Below, one piece after another: positions 50,701-62,300 of a stretch of DNA of 64,000 nucleotides. Every line of letters starts with the position of its first letter. The first letter of the stretch is position 1. This stretch comes from Apostichopus japonicus (Eukaryota; Echinodermata; Holothuroidea; Aspidochirotida; Stichopodidae). The notes beneath the pieces were generated by a model, which made no database searches, was not told the DNA's origin, and worked only from the letters and a program-made list of their open reading frames with translations. The translations under genes and the position numbers were made by a program. The DNA lies in contig NC_092570.1 in assembly GCF_037975245.1 (NCBI RefSeq), positions 5,273,001 through 5,337,000 of the forward strand, written 5' to 3'.

Positions 50701-51153
50701 TTATTCCCTGAGATGTATGTAAGAAAGCAGAGAGCTTCCCAACAAATATAATGTACAATTCATAATTTGCCAATTTACCAACAAACTTTCAAAGGAATAA
50801 ATCCAAGCGATTATTAACACCTGTTTTAAAGTCAGTTGCATTGAGAGCCATTTCCTACCTGGGCAAATATAACATCACCGGTCCTCCTTTTTGCACTGTT
50901 CATACATCCCACCTTCCTCCTGGCCTCCTCCATTTTTTTTTCCCAGGCCTTAAAATTGACCCAGGACTGTACCACCCCCCCCCCCCCCCGCCCCACCCTA
51001 AGCCAACCCATTCTCTTCAGATCTGTTTTAAGTACTTACTGCTTGGTCACTTTGACCAACCACTTCTGCCTTTGTGTTGTAAACATGAGCCCTGATGGTT
51101 GTTGTACCGACATCAATGGACAGAATGTATTTCTCTTGTTCAGTGGCAGTCAT
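34965..51153 (-). CDS. GK5: GK5-type FGGY carbohydrate kinase, 17 exons, complete
   Basis: Exons in gene order (plus-strand coordinates): 51040-51153, 47969-48062, 46696-46771, 46010-46103, 45666-45758, 44204-44245, 43475-43550, 42791-42852, 42274-42347, 41271-41331, 40735-40861, 39770-39874, 38968-39062, 38051-38154, 36977-37044, 35457-35627, 34965-35116 (TGA). About 535 residues; human GK5 is about 529. FGGY landmarks: [15 protein letters not shown] near the N-terminus, [45 protein letters not shown] carrying the catalytic Asp (about 265), LTMGTGSF of the ATP site, [28 protein letters not shown]. The bacterial glycerol-kinase loop QRET is QRAT here, as in vertebrate GK5, so the glycerol-contacting Glu is absent; true substrate is uncertain. 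Two points are soft: the exon 15/16 junction, and the array of diverged copies of exon 12 in the following intron. Confidence 0.93.
35690..35770 (+). mobile_element. tRNA-like SINE head fragment
   Basis: In GK5 intron 15. An A-box-like TGGTGCAGTGGAT and a B-box-like GGTTCGATTCC lie about 25 bp apart, followed by CCTGGTCGG. The spacing and the lack of acceptor-stem pairing argue against a working tRNA gene. Confidence 0.5.
36068..36395 (-). mobile_element. tRNA-derived SINE copy 2
   Basis: Inside GK5 intron 15, on the coding strand of GK5. It has the head near 36395, body CACCTGGGTGAAGAGAGGCA (plus-strand view) and the tail GCGCAGACATATCCACCTA near 36100 that matches the end of the copy at 46905-47280. 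Confidence 0.82.
37755..37936. repeat. 28-bp tandem repeat, about 7 units
   Basis: In GK5 intron 14. Unit of the form CATCCAAATAAAGAGGCATC plus TTTAATAG, at 37755, 37783, 37811 and onward, with small indels. Head-to-tail with no unique spacers, so it is a minisatellite and not a CRISPR array. Confidence 0.9.
39183..39769 (-). repeat. GK5: 108-bp tandem array of diverged GK5 exon-12 copies
   Basis: On the minus strand the array starts exactly at the 3' edge of exon 12 and runs into intron 12. CAGTG marks recur on the plus strand at 39254, 39361, 39470, 39578, 39686 and, in exon 12 itself, 39794: five full copies and a partial sixth. Each unit aligns end to end with the 105-nt exon plus 3 nt. 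In the exon frame, copies read [13 protein letters not shown], stop, [16 protein letters not shown]; exon 12 reads [30 protein letters not shown]. Most unit junctions carry GT(A/G)AGTATGG, a good 5' splice site. The 285-codon plus-strand frame over this region is an antisense shadow kept open because 108 is a multiple of 3. Confidence 0.9.
39770..39874 (-). CDS. GK5: GK5 exon 12, founder of the exon array
   Basis: Encodes [20 protein letters not shown] and then [15 protein letters not shown], aligning with the YPLIGWKIG-type segment of vertebrate GK5. The acceptor is AAG at 39875-39877 and the donor GTGAGTATGG begins at 39769. The donor bases correspond by alignment to the first bases of the next exon copy (GTGCATATCC in exon 12), so the splice site was made or exposed at a copy junction. 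Phase 1 at both ends. Confidence 0.9.
40050..40198. repeat. 15-bp tandem repeat, about 10 units
   Basis: In GK5 intron 11. Unit AATAGCTAACACAAC with small variants. The minus-strand poly-LAIVV frame is an artefact of the 15-bp period. Confidence 0.93.
41465..41700. repeat. A/T-only low-complexity tract
   Basis: Over 200 bp of AAATAAA-, AAAATATA- and TAAATAAA-type sequence in GK5 intron 9. Confidence 0.9.
43058..43287 (+). mobile_element. tRNA-derived SINE, second family
   Basis: In GK5 intron 7. The head has an A box (TTAGCTCAGTGGTTAACGCC) and a B box (GGTTTGAGTC), then a non-tRNA body with CTTGCGGCTTTGATAAGCC and GTTCCTGCTTTTAGGAGGAT. Different head and body from the SINE at 33055, 36068 and 46905. 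Confidence 0.8.
44690..44728. repeat. (CA)n(TA)n microsatellite
   Basis: A CA run followed by TA repeats in GK5 intron 5. Confidence 0.9.
46905..47280 (+). mobile_element. tRNA-derived SINE copy 3 with duplicated head
   Basis: In GK5 intron 2. Two tRNA-like heads stand in tandem: the first near 46908-46975 (TGGTCAAGTGGTTAAGCC, GGTTCGAGTCC), the second near 46978-47045 (TGGTCAAGTGGTTAAGGC, GGTTCCAGTCC). The common body follows (CCTTGGGCAAGGCACT, CACCCCAGGTGTATAAATGG) and the tail GGTGGATATGTCTGCGCTTT near 47240. Confidence 0.85.
48100..51030. other. GK5 intron 1, repeat fragments only
   Basis: No exon is supported. The string TTAATCCTGTGAGTAACGCA occurs near 48520 and again near 50526, so two copies of one repeat are present. 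An imperfect palindrome (GATGCACTCGGGC / GCCCTCGTGCATC) lies near 50470-50500. A GC box GGGGCGGGGC at 49875-49884 and a nearby CCAAT motif give a promoter-like look. C runs occur near 50978. Confidence 0.55.
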
Positions 51154-53309
51154 GATTGCTTCAATTATTATACGTCCCTCATATAGTTGGTATCATTGTT
51201 GCATGTCTTATCATCAATTATACATAATTCTGCAGAGTATGGGAGGAAAACATAATGTACTGTTTATGTTCAGCGTGGCCAGATTGACTTATAAGAAGTA
51301 GTAGCCATATCTATGTGGCAGATATTGCAGTAGCATGCAGTCTTTGGTACACATGAAATGAAATTAAGCTCAGTAATAACACCTGATGTAACCAGTGCAT
51401 TTCATTTTCCAACTTGATGACGTCAGGGAGGAACAACTCAATCGAGCAGTAGCGCTCTCCGTACAAATGCTGTGCTAAAGCACAGTCAGTAAACAGCAAT
51501 TTCATTCGAAAAACAAAAACGACATAAATCAAAAATACATGTTCAATGGTAGGGCCGCAGCCTTATGATTATGATCTGATATAATCACAGCAGAGGAATT
51601 ACAGGCAAGGGAAAACATAGAGTAAACAGGGAAGAAGATGATCTACGGAGACCTACGGAGGTGGAGTGTGTTTGTAGCCACAATGAGTGGATAACTTGGC
51701 GAAGCTACTTTCATCCCCAGAAGCCTGTTTAACATCCTAAAACAGACTTTGAAACCATTTGCCAAAATAGAGCACTACTAAGAGCTACCTAAGTGATGAT
51801 GAACGACATCCGTGGCCACGCAAGGAACATTCAATTTTAATTGGATATGAAGTAAGCCTAATTCTGGGAAGGCATGTTGCATGCTTTTAAGGTAACAGTC
51901 AGCCTACATTGTTACTGTTACTTTAGCGTACACTAGGCTTAGCGTCAGTGTGCTCGTTGAGCATAGCCTTTTAACAGAAAATTAAAGAAAAGAGAAGTCT
52001 TGATTTTTCGTAACTATGACCTTCAGGTGCCTCGTTAATATTTTAAACTGCGTTGGGCTTATAGGAAATTGCGAGGCCTTCTAAAGTTCTAGCCCTAGCA
52101 ACAACAGCTGAATATTTTCCACGGGGAGTGAAAAAGACTTGTTACAAGAGTTGTTCCTCTCTGACGTCATCAAGATGGAATTTCAGGCATATTGCATAAC
52201 TAATGGCAGCTTACTGTGCATTTTGGTCAGGCCTTAGGAGCCAATTTTCAAAGCGAGCTTATTCAGTCCAACAGGAAGCTGTTAACTTAAAAATCTAATA
52301 TTAGATAGTTTTGAGGTTACTGAATAATATAAATGTCTTTGATCCCTGCATTCATTATTCCTTTATGCCTCCCAAGTCCCAGTTTCCAGTTCACACCCCT
52401 TAGAACACAGGTTGGATAGCTGATGCTAGCCTTGGGCATTTGCTTAACTCAATCAAGTTTGTCCTTTGAATGCTACATGATCTAGCCTACTCCCTAGTTC
52501 TGGTAACTTCTGGGGCTGGATAACTTTTTGATAAAAGTCACCCAGGAAAGAACTGATCTGCTCTCAACTCCAGTCCCCTTGCATCGAGACTGTGTGATCA
52601 TCGTCAGGTGTGTAACAGGATTCCCCTAGAAGGAGAATATAGTGCTACACATGATCATGACCAAAACGCCGAGAAGTGATACAGCATGTAGCGTTTGAAA
52701 CCTAAGTTAGATTTAACTGAGGCAGCCTAGACTGAGGTTAATGTTGTAGTGTTGACTTACGACACGAAGGCTAGGCCTATTGTCTGCTAGGCCTAAAGCC
52801 TATTGTCAAGGATATTCTAGCTTCGGAGGTGAATTATCTTTGCTATTGTCAACTCAAAGACTGCTGATAACCAAATGCTTTCGACCACAGAAGTCAGATG
52901 ACTTTTGTATTGAATCTTCTATTGTTTTAAGCCTCTAATACCTATTGTCTTCTATTCTAATGGCTCTTGTTTTCGGCATTCGTAACGTAAATGGCTAATT
53001 TTTGATAAATCTTTGGTAAACTAAAACTTACAAAAGTATGTCCGTCTGTAAATGTGTTGACCAAAACTACCGAAGTAGGGTGCCAGGTAGTACAGTACGT
53101 CGGATGACTTGGTGGTGCGACTGTTGTGGAGTAGTGGCGCACTTCCATTTTATAAATGATTGAAATACACATATATTCGCATGTGAGTCTTCTGTTCGTT
53201 CGAGACTAAAAAAAGAAACTCGTTGTAGACAACAAAACAGTTCTATGAAACAAGACCGGCGAATTACTCTATCAATCATTTAAATATAGTGTAATAGATC
53301 TTAAAGAAA
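51154..53309. promoter_or_regulatory. Divergent GK5/PSMD1 intergenic region
   Basis: 2.2 kb between the GK5 start (minus) and PSMD1 start (plus). It should hold both promoters. It carries a CRE-like TGACGTCA at 51418-51425 and another at 52162-52169, which lie in the two arms of a 31-bp inverted repeat. No coding exon is supported; open frames near 51311-51532 and 52957-53279 have no recognisable similarity. TAGGCCTA-type motifs recur here. Confidence 0.5.
51409..52178. repeat. Inverted repeat, 31-bp arms, spanning 770 bp
   Basis: The left arm (51409-51439) contains CTTGATGACGTCAGGGAGGA. The right arm (52148-52178) is its reverse complement with two mismatches (TTCCTCTCTGACGTCATCAA). This may be the two termini of a MITE-like insertion, or a foldback. 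No flanking duplication was identified. Confidence 0.8.
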
Positions 53310-56300
53310 ATGAAGATCACCTCAGCTGGTAAGATTTCCCTATTATCATCAAATATCATGATAATTACCCTGTTTAACGTTAATCCAATGTTATTTCGCG
53401 TAACTTGTGAACCTTGTACTGTCTGCACTTCACCTTTCGCTGAATCACTGTGATAGCCTAACGTTTACTTCGTATGTTGTATTCATACCTAATGTTATAA
53501 CGTTTCATACCTTTCTCTGTAATGTTGAAAAAGTGTTTATCAAGTTCAGCCTCTTCCTTAAGTTAGAATCTAGGCATATAGCCTAATTCCCCTTTGTAAA
53601 GGACTTTTCTATGTAGGCCTATGAAAGGTAAAAGAAGTGGAAGGGACCTGGCATATCGCAGACCTAAACCCATATCATCTTCACATGAACACAAACACTA
53701 GGCCTACAGAAACCATCTGAATCTGAATTGGTTAAGTCTGCAAAAATCCTACTAGAGGACATAAATGCCAACAGAGGCATAACATGGCATAACATATCAC
53801 TACGCCAGAGTTAGATTTGGTCTAAAATAACGGCTATGGGCTCAAATTTAGGCGGTATGAGTGAATTTTAGAGGCCTAGACTATTGTTTCTCTAGAGTAA
53901 GTGGTTATGATTAGCTAATTATATTAATCCTATTTATTATTAAACCGGTCTCTTTAACCAATATCGCTAAGCCCTCTCATCCCCATGCAGTGTGTAATGT
54001 TTTCCTTGACCTAGGAATAGTATAGTCAAGGGCCTATTATGACGGGGTAAGAATTATAACACGCTCTCGGAAATTCCACGATTTTGCCATAGCAATGAAA
54101 AGTGAGCCAAACTTGAAGTGTGCTGACAAGTCTCCCAATATGATTTTGTGTTCAAAGTCAAATAATGAAAGAAAAGCTATGTTTAAATCCTCACTTTCAA
54201 GTTGCTTATGTTGTGTTAGATAAGTTATATCAGCTAAATTGTTATTTGTTTGTGTTGAATGCAAAGAATGCAAACTATATCTCCAATTATTCTTCTTAGA
54301 ACCTGCTTATTGTAATTGTTGCATTAAAACAAAGGATATTATTTTAACTTGACACAAGTTTGAAGTTATCAAAATTGATATCAGATGCATACAATGGGCA
54401 CATTGTTAACATGTATTGCAAAAGCTAGATATGTCTAAATTAAAAGAAATTTCTTAATTGCATCATTACTTGGACCCATCATGCTTCAGTTGAGATAGAG
54501 ACTTCTGGTTAACTGATTCAAACTTAGACCTGAGTATTAAATATTTATATGGCTTTTATCCATATCAGTGTTTCCTTTAATTTTGGTACATTTCTGTCTT
54601 TTTCCTTCTTTTGTCAGGTGGTGTTATCTCTATGCTGGATGAGCCAGACATCCAGTTGAAGGTAAGTTGTTCATCTCAGTTGCAACACCAATTTCATAAG
54701 AGAAGCAGGGATTTTGTGTAAAGTTTCAGATTAAATTTCAAGTTAAATGTTACATCTCAAAAGAACCTTCTAAGAAGTAAATAACCATGAACTTTGAATA
54801 ACTTGTACACAATAGAGCTTGATTTTTGGCTCAGTACATTTTTCTAGGTTCATCCATTGTCCAGACAACTATGTAGACTAATTAGGACCCTTTATTATAG
54901 ACTAAGCTGACAAAGCTACTCTCATGTTGGAGCCCAAGTTATAACAAAGAGTTCGCATTCTTGCATTTAAGTGTTACTTTCAACATAATAAGCTGTATTT
55001 CATTGACTTGAATGCCTCTGGAAGAGGGAAAATATTTTAGCTTTGGTCTCCTGAAGTATCCTACATGAACTGCAAAGCAGTGTGCCTAAGTCTATGTTTC
55101 AGTCATGAGCTTTTGCCTGCGAAACACAGATTTCCTTTGTTCTTTTTATTTCTTTTTTGTCCGCATTTTTTTCTTACATATGTGTTTGTGTTTCCAGACT
55201 TTTGCAAATTTTCACACATCTGTGTAAAAGAATAACATGAAACATCATTTCACCTACTTGAGAAAATAATTTCATCAGTGAGAATATCGTTAGTGTCGGT
55301 ATATGGATGTACTGAGAATTTTATAACATATCAATATATATATATCTTCATGCATATTAAAATATTGCAGCCAACTCCCAAAACGAACATTCGCGCAGCT
55401 AGTACAAGCCTGCACAAAAGATGAAATTTGTTGGCACAGCCCTTAGTATGTAATGCATTGTCCATCATGTGTATGGTCTTGTCGATATTTGCACGTAGCG
55501 GCCTAGACAGCTCATTGTGCCATCACTAACCCTGCAATACATTTTCAGAGTATTTTCGTAGAAGTCAGGCTCATGGCTGATGTTATATACGATTATATGT
55601 CAGGTGTTTTAGAGTACCTTGCTCAAGAGGTAATCATGAAGTAGTATTATCTTGCCTATTGCACATCGTGGATGTATTCTATGCATGCTTGTTCCTCCCT
55701 CAGCTGTTTTTTTTATTTTATTTCTTATAATTCATCAAATATGTGTAATGTACCAATGTTCTCTCATTTTCTTCTCCCTACCATCAGGCGTATGCCTTGG
55801 AGAAACTTAATGTTCTGGTCGATGACTTTTGGGCAGAGATTGCAGACACTGTGGAAAAAATGTATGAAAATTTTCTCCATTGACAGTGTGATCCTAGGAA
55901 TTACTTCACAGTTACTGTAAACATTATTTGCTAGACCTCCAATAAAGCACCTCCATCTGTCATTGTGAAATTTAGTTTATATCAAACTGTACTTGACTTG
56001 AGCAATCAGCAGAGTGGTTTTGTGTGAATTATAATAGTTATAATAATTATAGTTGTCATCATCATTATTATTACTTTCAAGTTAATTTAGGCAGCAAGTG
56101 TTGTACCCGTAGACTGTGTATTTTACTTTGCACGTTGCAAATTCAGCAAGTCCTTCTTACCACACCGTAGGGTAATATGCGGTCTGGTAACTTTGTACAG
56201 TAATGCAAGTTAACATTAGATAACAGTACATAGTATAATGTAGTTTAATACAATGTATTGTTAGGATTTGTAATGAAATGTAATGTCACATAATGACAAT

Positions 56301-59300
56301 GCGAAATTTCAAGCAAATAGGGAAGATGACCTAAGAAGAAAGAAAAAAATCATTTCTGAAGTTCCTCTTCACTAATACATTATTGCTACTATATGCAGGG
56401 ACAAATATATATAACAAAAAAATATTTTTGCCAATACTCTACCTCTCATTGCTATCATGTTCTAATTAGTAATTATCAGACATTTGCATGTCTTAGTACA
56501 TTAGTCTCAAGTCTAAGGTATACCCATGTGGAAAATGAACTTATTATTAAAGTATAAAAAGTGTAGCACAGAGATTGTAGAAAAGTGGTGTTGGGGGGGG
56601 GGGGGGGGAGGGGGTGGAGCCTGTAAAATCAAGGACCTTGAATTTACCACAATATAACATACTGTACTTTAAATTGTAATGTACATACTACTACTTACTG
56701 TTGCTTTTCTTAATCCTACAGTGAAATGATGTATGAAGATGAAAAGTTTGAACAGAGAGAAATAGCTGCCTTGGTCGCCTCTAAGGTGTACTATCACTTG
56801 GGAGCCTTTGAAGAGTCTGTAGCGTATGCTCTAGGTGCAGGGAGTCTATTCGACGTCAACAGTAAATCGGAATACGTCTCAACTATTATAGGTAAGTCTG
56901 CATGGTAGCAAAGTGTCGGACGTCCCATCATCACGACTGTTGGTTTCATATCTTGCGTAATATATCTCTTTATCAATGCCCCCGAAATTCAGGCTATTTG
57001 CTGGCTTAAATGTAAATGGAATTAACCGTTTGCTATTGAAGGGGGGGGGAGGCACTTGTGTTTCTCGGCCAGCAAACATTAAATAATTACAGCAGTTAAA
57101 TAATTACATGATTTCCATATCAAACAAAAGCCCAGTATTACAACTTATTTATCAGTAATATTACTGGGTTGCTCCCATAAGAAAATGGAACAACTGATGT
57201 GTGCAGGAAAATGAAAAAGGTGGGAATTTATTTTGAGATTTTAGCTAAATTTTTGAAATTCTGGGCCTGTTGGTCTTTAAGATTCCTCTCCTTAGAGGTT
57301 AACATGAACACTAATGATTGGTTCGTCTTTTCCTTCGTATCCAGCCAAATGTATCGACCAATACACGAAACTCAAGGTGCACAACTACGAGCACCAAGAT
57401 GAACCCAAAGAGATTGACCCAAGGTTAGAGGCTGTTGTGAATAGGATGTTCAAGAGATGCTTTGACGACAAGAAATTCAAGCAAGCCGTCGGTATCGCCT
57501 TGGAAACCAGACGCCTGGATGTTTTCAAGGAAGCTATCCTCAAGTCTGCTGATATTCCTACTATGCTTTCATACAGTGTGAAAGTTGTGATGTCACTTCT
57601 ACAGGAGAGACAGTTTGGGAATACGGTAAGTCAAACAACCAACTATCTGTTTTGTTTCATACCTGTTATTGCTAGTTATAAACAAGCCGCTTGGTTGCGG
57701 GCAATAATTTTAGTGTTGACGTTTTGTGTGGCAGTTTTCAGGCGTATGAATAATATTTCTCATAAAATAAACTACTGAACTTTAACAGTATACTTCAGTG
57801 TACAAAAAGTGCTACATGTATATATTTTCATTGGTGTAGTATTACGCTAATAGCATTTTTGCTTGATGCAAATACCCTTTTTACAATGACATAGCATCCA
57901 GCAGTAAAATTATGATGCTATGATGTCATGACCATAAGGCCCAGTCACATCTCACCGGATTGCACGAACGGACAAGAGTACGCACGAAAAACAGTTATCC
58001 GGTTATTTCCGTTGGCAAAATTTGTCGCGCATGCATCTGGGGGTTGCAACGTACCGGACGTTCAACGGTGAAAACGGATTACAAACGTACAAGGGACGGA
58101 CAGCAACGGACGAACAACGGATGAACAACGGAATAACAACGAACGAACTAACGAACACCAACGGATAGTAACGAATTTACAACGGACAATTAACGGATAA
58201 AGAACATACAAAACGTAGGAGTACCGGAAAAGTAACGGACATACCGGACTAGCAACGGAGAAGTAACGGTCTAAAACCTTGGCCTCCGGAGTGCCTCAAA
58301 ATCAGGGGGCATCCTCATGAAATTGATGAAAGATTTTGGTCTTCCATTCGCAGCTCCTGCATTAGTTTATCATAAAGACCACCCTGCCGTCTTCTCTGTG
58401 AACCTAACAAGGCCCTAGACCAGCATTTAAGCCGAGCACGTCTCTTCCTTCTCTTCTTGACTTGTTCATTGGTCTTGATGTTGGCTTCAATGATAAGCAT
58501 CTGTGCTTGTAGCTGACACTGTGGTCTAAAGCTTGAAACTTTCTGAAGGGTCCATGCATGATGTAGGTGTTGACGGTAGAGGTAATGGGAGCAGAATGAG
58601 GCGTGGGACGCTTGGAGTGGACAAGGTGGAGGAGGTACGCTGCATCTCCGTTCTATGTCCGTCTGTTATACTTTCCTAGCCTGAGTTCTTCCGTTTCTTC
58701 CGTGTAACGTCCGTTACCTATTCGTTCATTGTCAGTTCTATTCCTTTACACTTCCGTTATTTCTACGTTAGCGTCCGTCGAATATACGGTATAGGTACTG
58801 TACTTCTACGTTTCATCCGTTCTTTGTCCGTTCATGATCCGGTGAGCAATAGCAATAACCAGAGACGAACGGAGAAATACAGTATGCCAAACGCATACAG
58901 AACGAACAAAACGCATGAGAAACTGATAAAACGGAAGCTTAACGGATTAGTAACGAATAAATAACGGAGACATTTTTCGGTGGATGTCCGTTCCAAGTTT
59001 TATGCATGTTCAAAATCGACACCGGACAAACCGGACCCTCCCGGTAATGAAACGTAGATGGACGGAGGAGAACCGCATACTAAACGGATACTAACGTACA
59101 TCAACGGAGAGCCATTTTTTGTCTTCGTTCCCTCTCCGTTATTGCAATCCGGTGAAATGTGACTGGGCTTTTACTTTGGTAGTGTGGCATTTCTCTATCA
59201 TGGTATTGTATGCAGTGTTTTACCATAGTGACGTTACAAACCTACTTTGGTAGTTTTTGAATTTCTCAATCAAGGTATCATATGCAGAAGCCTGAGACAT

Positions 59301-62300
59301 TTCTCATTATCTATTTTCAAAACGATTCCATTTTCTTGTTCATACCAGGTGTTGGGCGTACTGGTGGACTTGTACATGAACCTGGCTGTCCCTGACTACA
59401 TTAACATTTGTCAGTGTCTGATATTCAGAGATGACCCTCAAGCTGTGGCTGATATTCTAGATAAACTCATTAAGGAAGGAGGGGTAAGACTCTTACTTGT
59501 GTTTCCAAGGAAAGCAATAATCCACTCATCGTTATCAGCCAGTGTGATACTAGTGACGAACAAACTTTTTGAACAGCTAACAAAAAGACTGATTTGATTT
59601 GAGCAATATCTCAGTTTCAATGTTCCTTTCACCTCCTTGTTGCACTAATGATATCATAGATTGACAAAAAGGAACCTCCTGACACAACTTGAGAACCAAC
59701 GGCATGTCCCAACTGGAAGAAGATTTTGCTTGGATATTTGGGTTCCAGTTGTTTTTCACCAAATTCTTAATTATATTAGCTACCTGTGATAATTGGGTTT
59801 GCTTCACCTTAGACATGTGACTCATATTCATGAGATAAATAATTTCTCAGATATGATTATAACTTTCTTTTTTTTTTCTTGAAAACTTAACTTTTATACT
59901 TTGTCCTTAAGTTAACTGTTTGATCAACCAATCCACTCCACAGATTCTGTAGATTAAATTTTGTTTAATTCTCAGTCAACATTTAGGTTTCCTTCTTCAG
60001 ATTTGGTCTGAACAAAGTTCTACTTATTGTTTTAAACCAAATTGAAAGGGAAATAAGGCAAGATGTATCACATGTATCTTGTAATGACAAATTATGGATG
60101 ATTCTCTTTCCCAGCATGATATTATATATGTTGAGTAATGAAACGTTAAAATTGATGAGGAATAAAAAATGGAGATAAATATTTTATAAAATATTGGTGG
60201 AAGTGATATAAATAAAAAATAAAAATATTCCTCTGAAAAGGATAGAAATACCATAAAATTGTGACAGCTATTTTCTCAAAATCTGTGTTAGGAAGGGAAA
60301 GCAACATCATTTTTTCTTTCTTCTTCAGGAGCCAGCCCTGATGGCCTTTCAGATTGGTTTTGATCTCTACGAGTCAGCGACACAGAAGTTTTTGGCCAGG
60401 ATTCAAGGCTCTCTGAAACCAGTTGGAGCCGAAGCAGAGACGCCCACAGAAACAAAAACTGAGTAAGAGATATGTCAGCTTAGATTAGATTCGTGGAATG
60501 GCGTCCAGGCATTTCATTATCAGTGTAGCGTAGATTGTGGAAATTAAATTAAAATGTGAATTATATTATGTAGTAAGAAAAGAATAATGGTTCTGCCTCC
60601 TCTTACTCCATGAGCATTCCTTTAGGAGAATGATTTGAGATTTAAGTCATATGCCATCCATTAAATTGACCTTCAAGAAGTCTTGCTTATTAATCTTATT
60701 TTGTTTATATTTTCTCCTTTATCTTCCTTTTATTTCAACTATACTATGTATTTCTAGGGTTCCATAATACATGGAAACAGTATTGTATTATTGTCTGTCT
60801 ATACAGTCCAATTACAATGCAGAAACAGTAATGTATTCTTTCCTGTATTTTGGGAACTTAATGACCAAAGGAACAGTTCACCATTCATAGTTCTTTATCT
60901 CCGGGGTTACATAAGACTCGTAAACAATGTTGTTCCTCTCTCTCTATCTTTCCCGTCAGACTCAGAAAGCAATAAGAGAAACAATTCATATTCTTTTTCT
61001 CTCTCGCTCCTGGAACCCAGAAAACGTTTAAACAATCAAATCTTTTTCTTTATCTTTAGGGACAGCATTAGTATAGGGAGTAATGTATTTTCTTTCACTA
61101 ACTCTAATTAATATGTATCAACAAAGCTGTATTCTTGCTCTCTCTTTCTTTAGGGATCAAGAAGAGTCAGAATCGAAAGCAGAGACTCCATCAGAAGATA
61201 AAGACGGAGAAGAAACCAAACCAGAACCTAGTACAGTTGTAGAGGTCGCTTCAACTGCACAAAAATAAAATATAAAAATAAAAAATTTATATATATAATA
61301 AAAAATATAAAAAAAAACGATTCAGGAATATTTTGAGTTAGAGATGGAGGGTAGGATACAAAGAGTTTGTTGTTGTTATATGTTCTATAGCAGTTTTGTT
61401 GCTATAGTTAAATTTAAACATATTCGTTTACTTAAGTCAATTGTTGACACGGAATTGATTTGACGGGTACCCAGTGCCCAAGCCATGTGGTGCAATACTA
61501 AAGAAGATGACCCTATTCCTGTGACAAAAACGATAAAGTGAAAGAATAATGCTCAGACAGTGATACATGCTCATTTTCCATCTGTTATGTACAAATATCC
61601 TTTGCCTAAGTATGGGCCCTAGATACAGACTACCCATTGTGTAGTTATTTCCTGCCCCCCCCCCCCATCCTATAAGATGTAATTTGCTACCACATTTATA
61701 GGGTTTTGAAATCCTCTACGAGGCTCTACGAAGAGTCAGAAACGAAAGCAGAGACTCCATCAGAAGATAAAGACGGAGAAGAAACCAAACCAGAACCTAG
61801 TACAGTTGTAGAGGTCACTTCAACTGCACAAAAATAAATACAAAAATAAAATATAAAAATAAAAAATTTATATATATAATAAAAAATATAAAAAAAAACG
61901 ATTCAGGAGTATAATATTTTGAGTTAGAGATGGAGGGTAGGATACAAAGAGTTTGTTGTTGTTATATGTTCTATAGCAGTTTTGTTGCTATAGTTAAATT
62001 TAAACATATTCGTTTACTTAAGTCAATTGTTGACACGGAATTGATTTGACGGGTACCCAGTGCCCAAGCCATGTGCTGCAATACTAATTAAGATGACCCT
62101 ATTCCTGTGACAAAAACAATAAAGTGAAAGAGATAATGCTCAGACAGTAATACATGCTCATTTTCCATCTGTTATGTACAAATATCCTTTGCCCAAGTAT
62201 AGGCCCTAGATACAAACTACCCATTGTATAGTTATTTCCTTCCCCCCCCCCCCCCCATTCTAAAAGATGCCATTTGCAACCACGTTTAAAAGGGTTTTGA

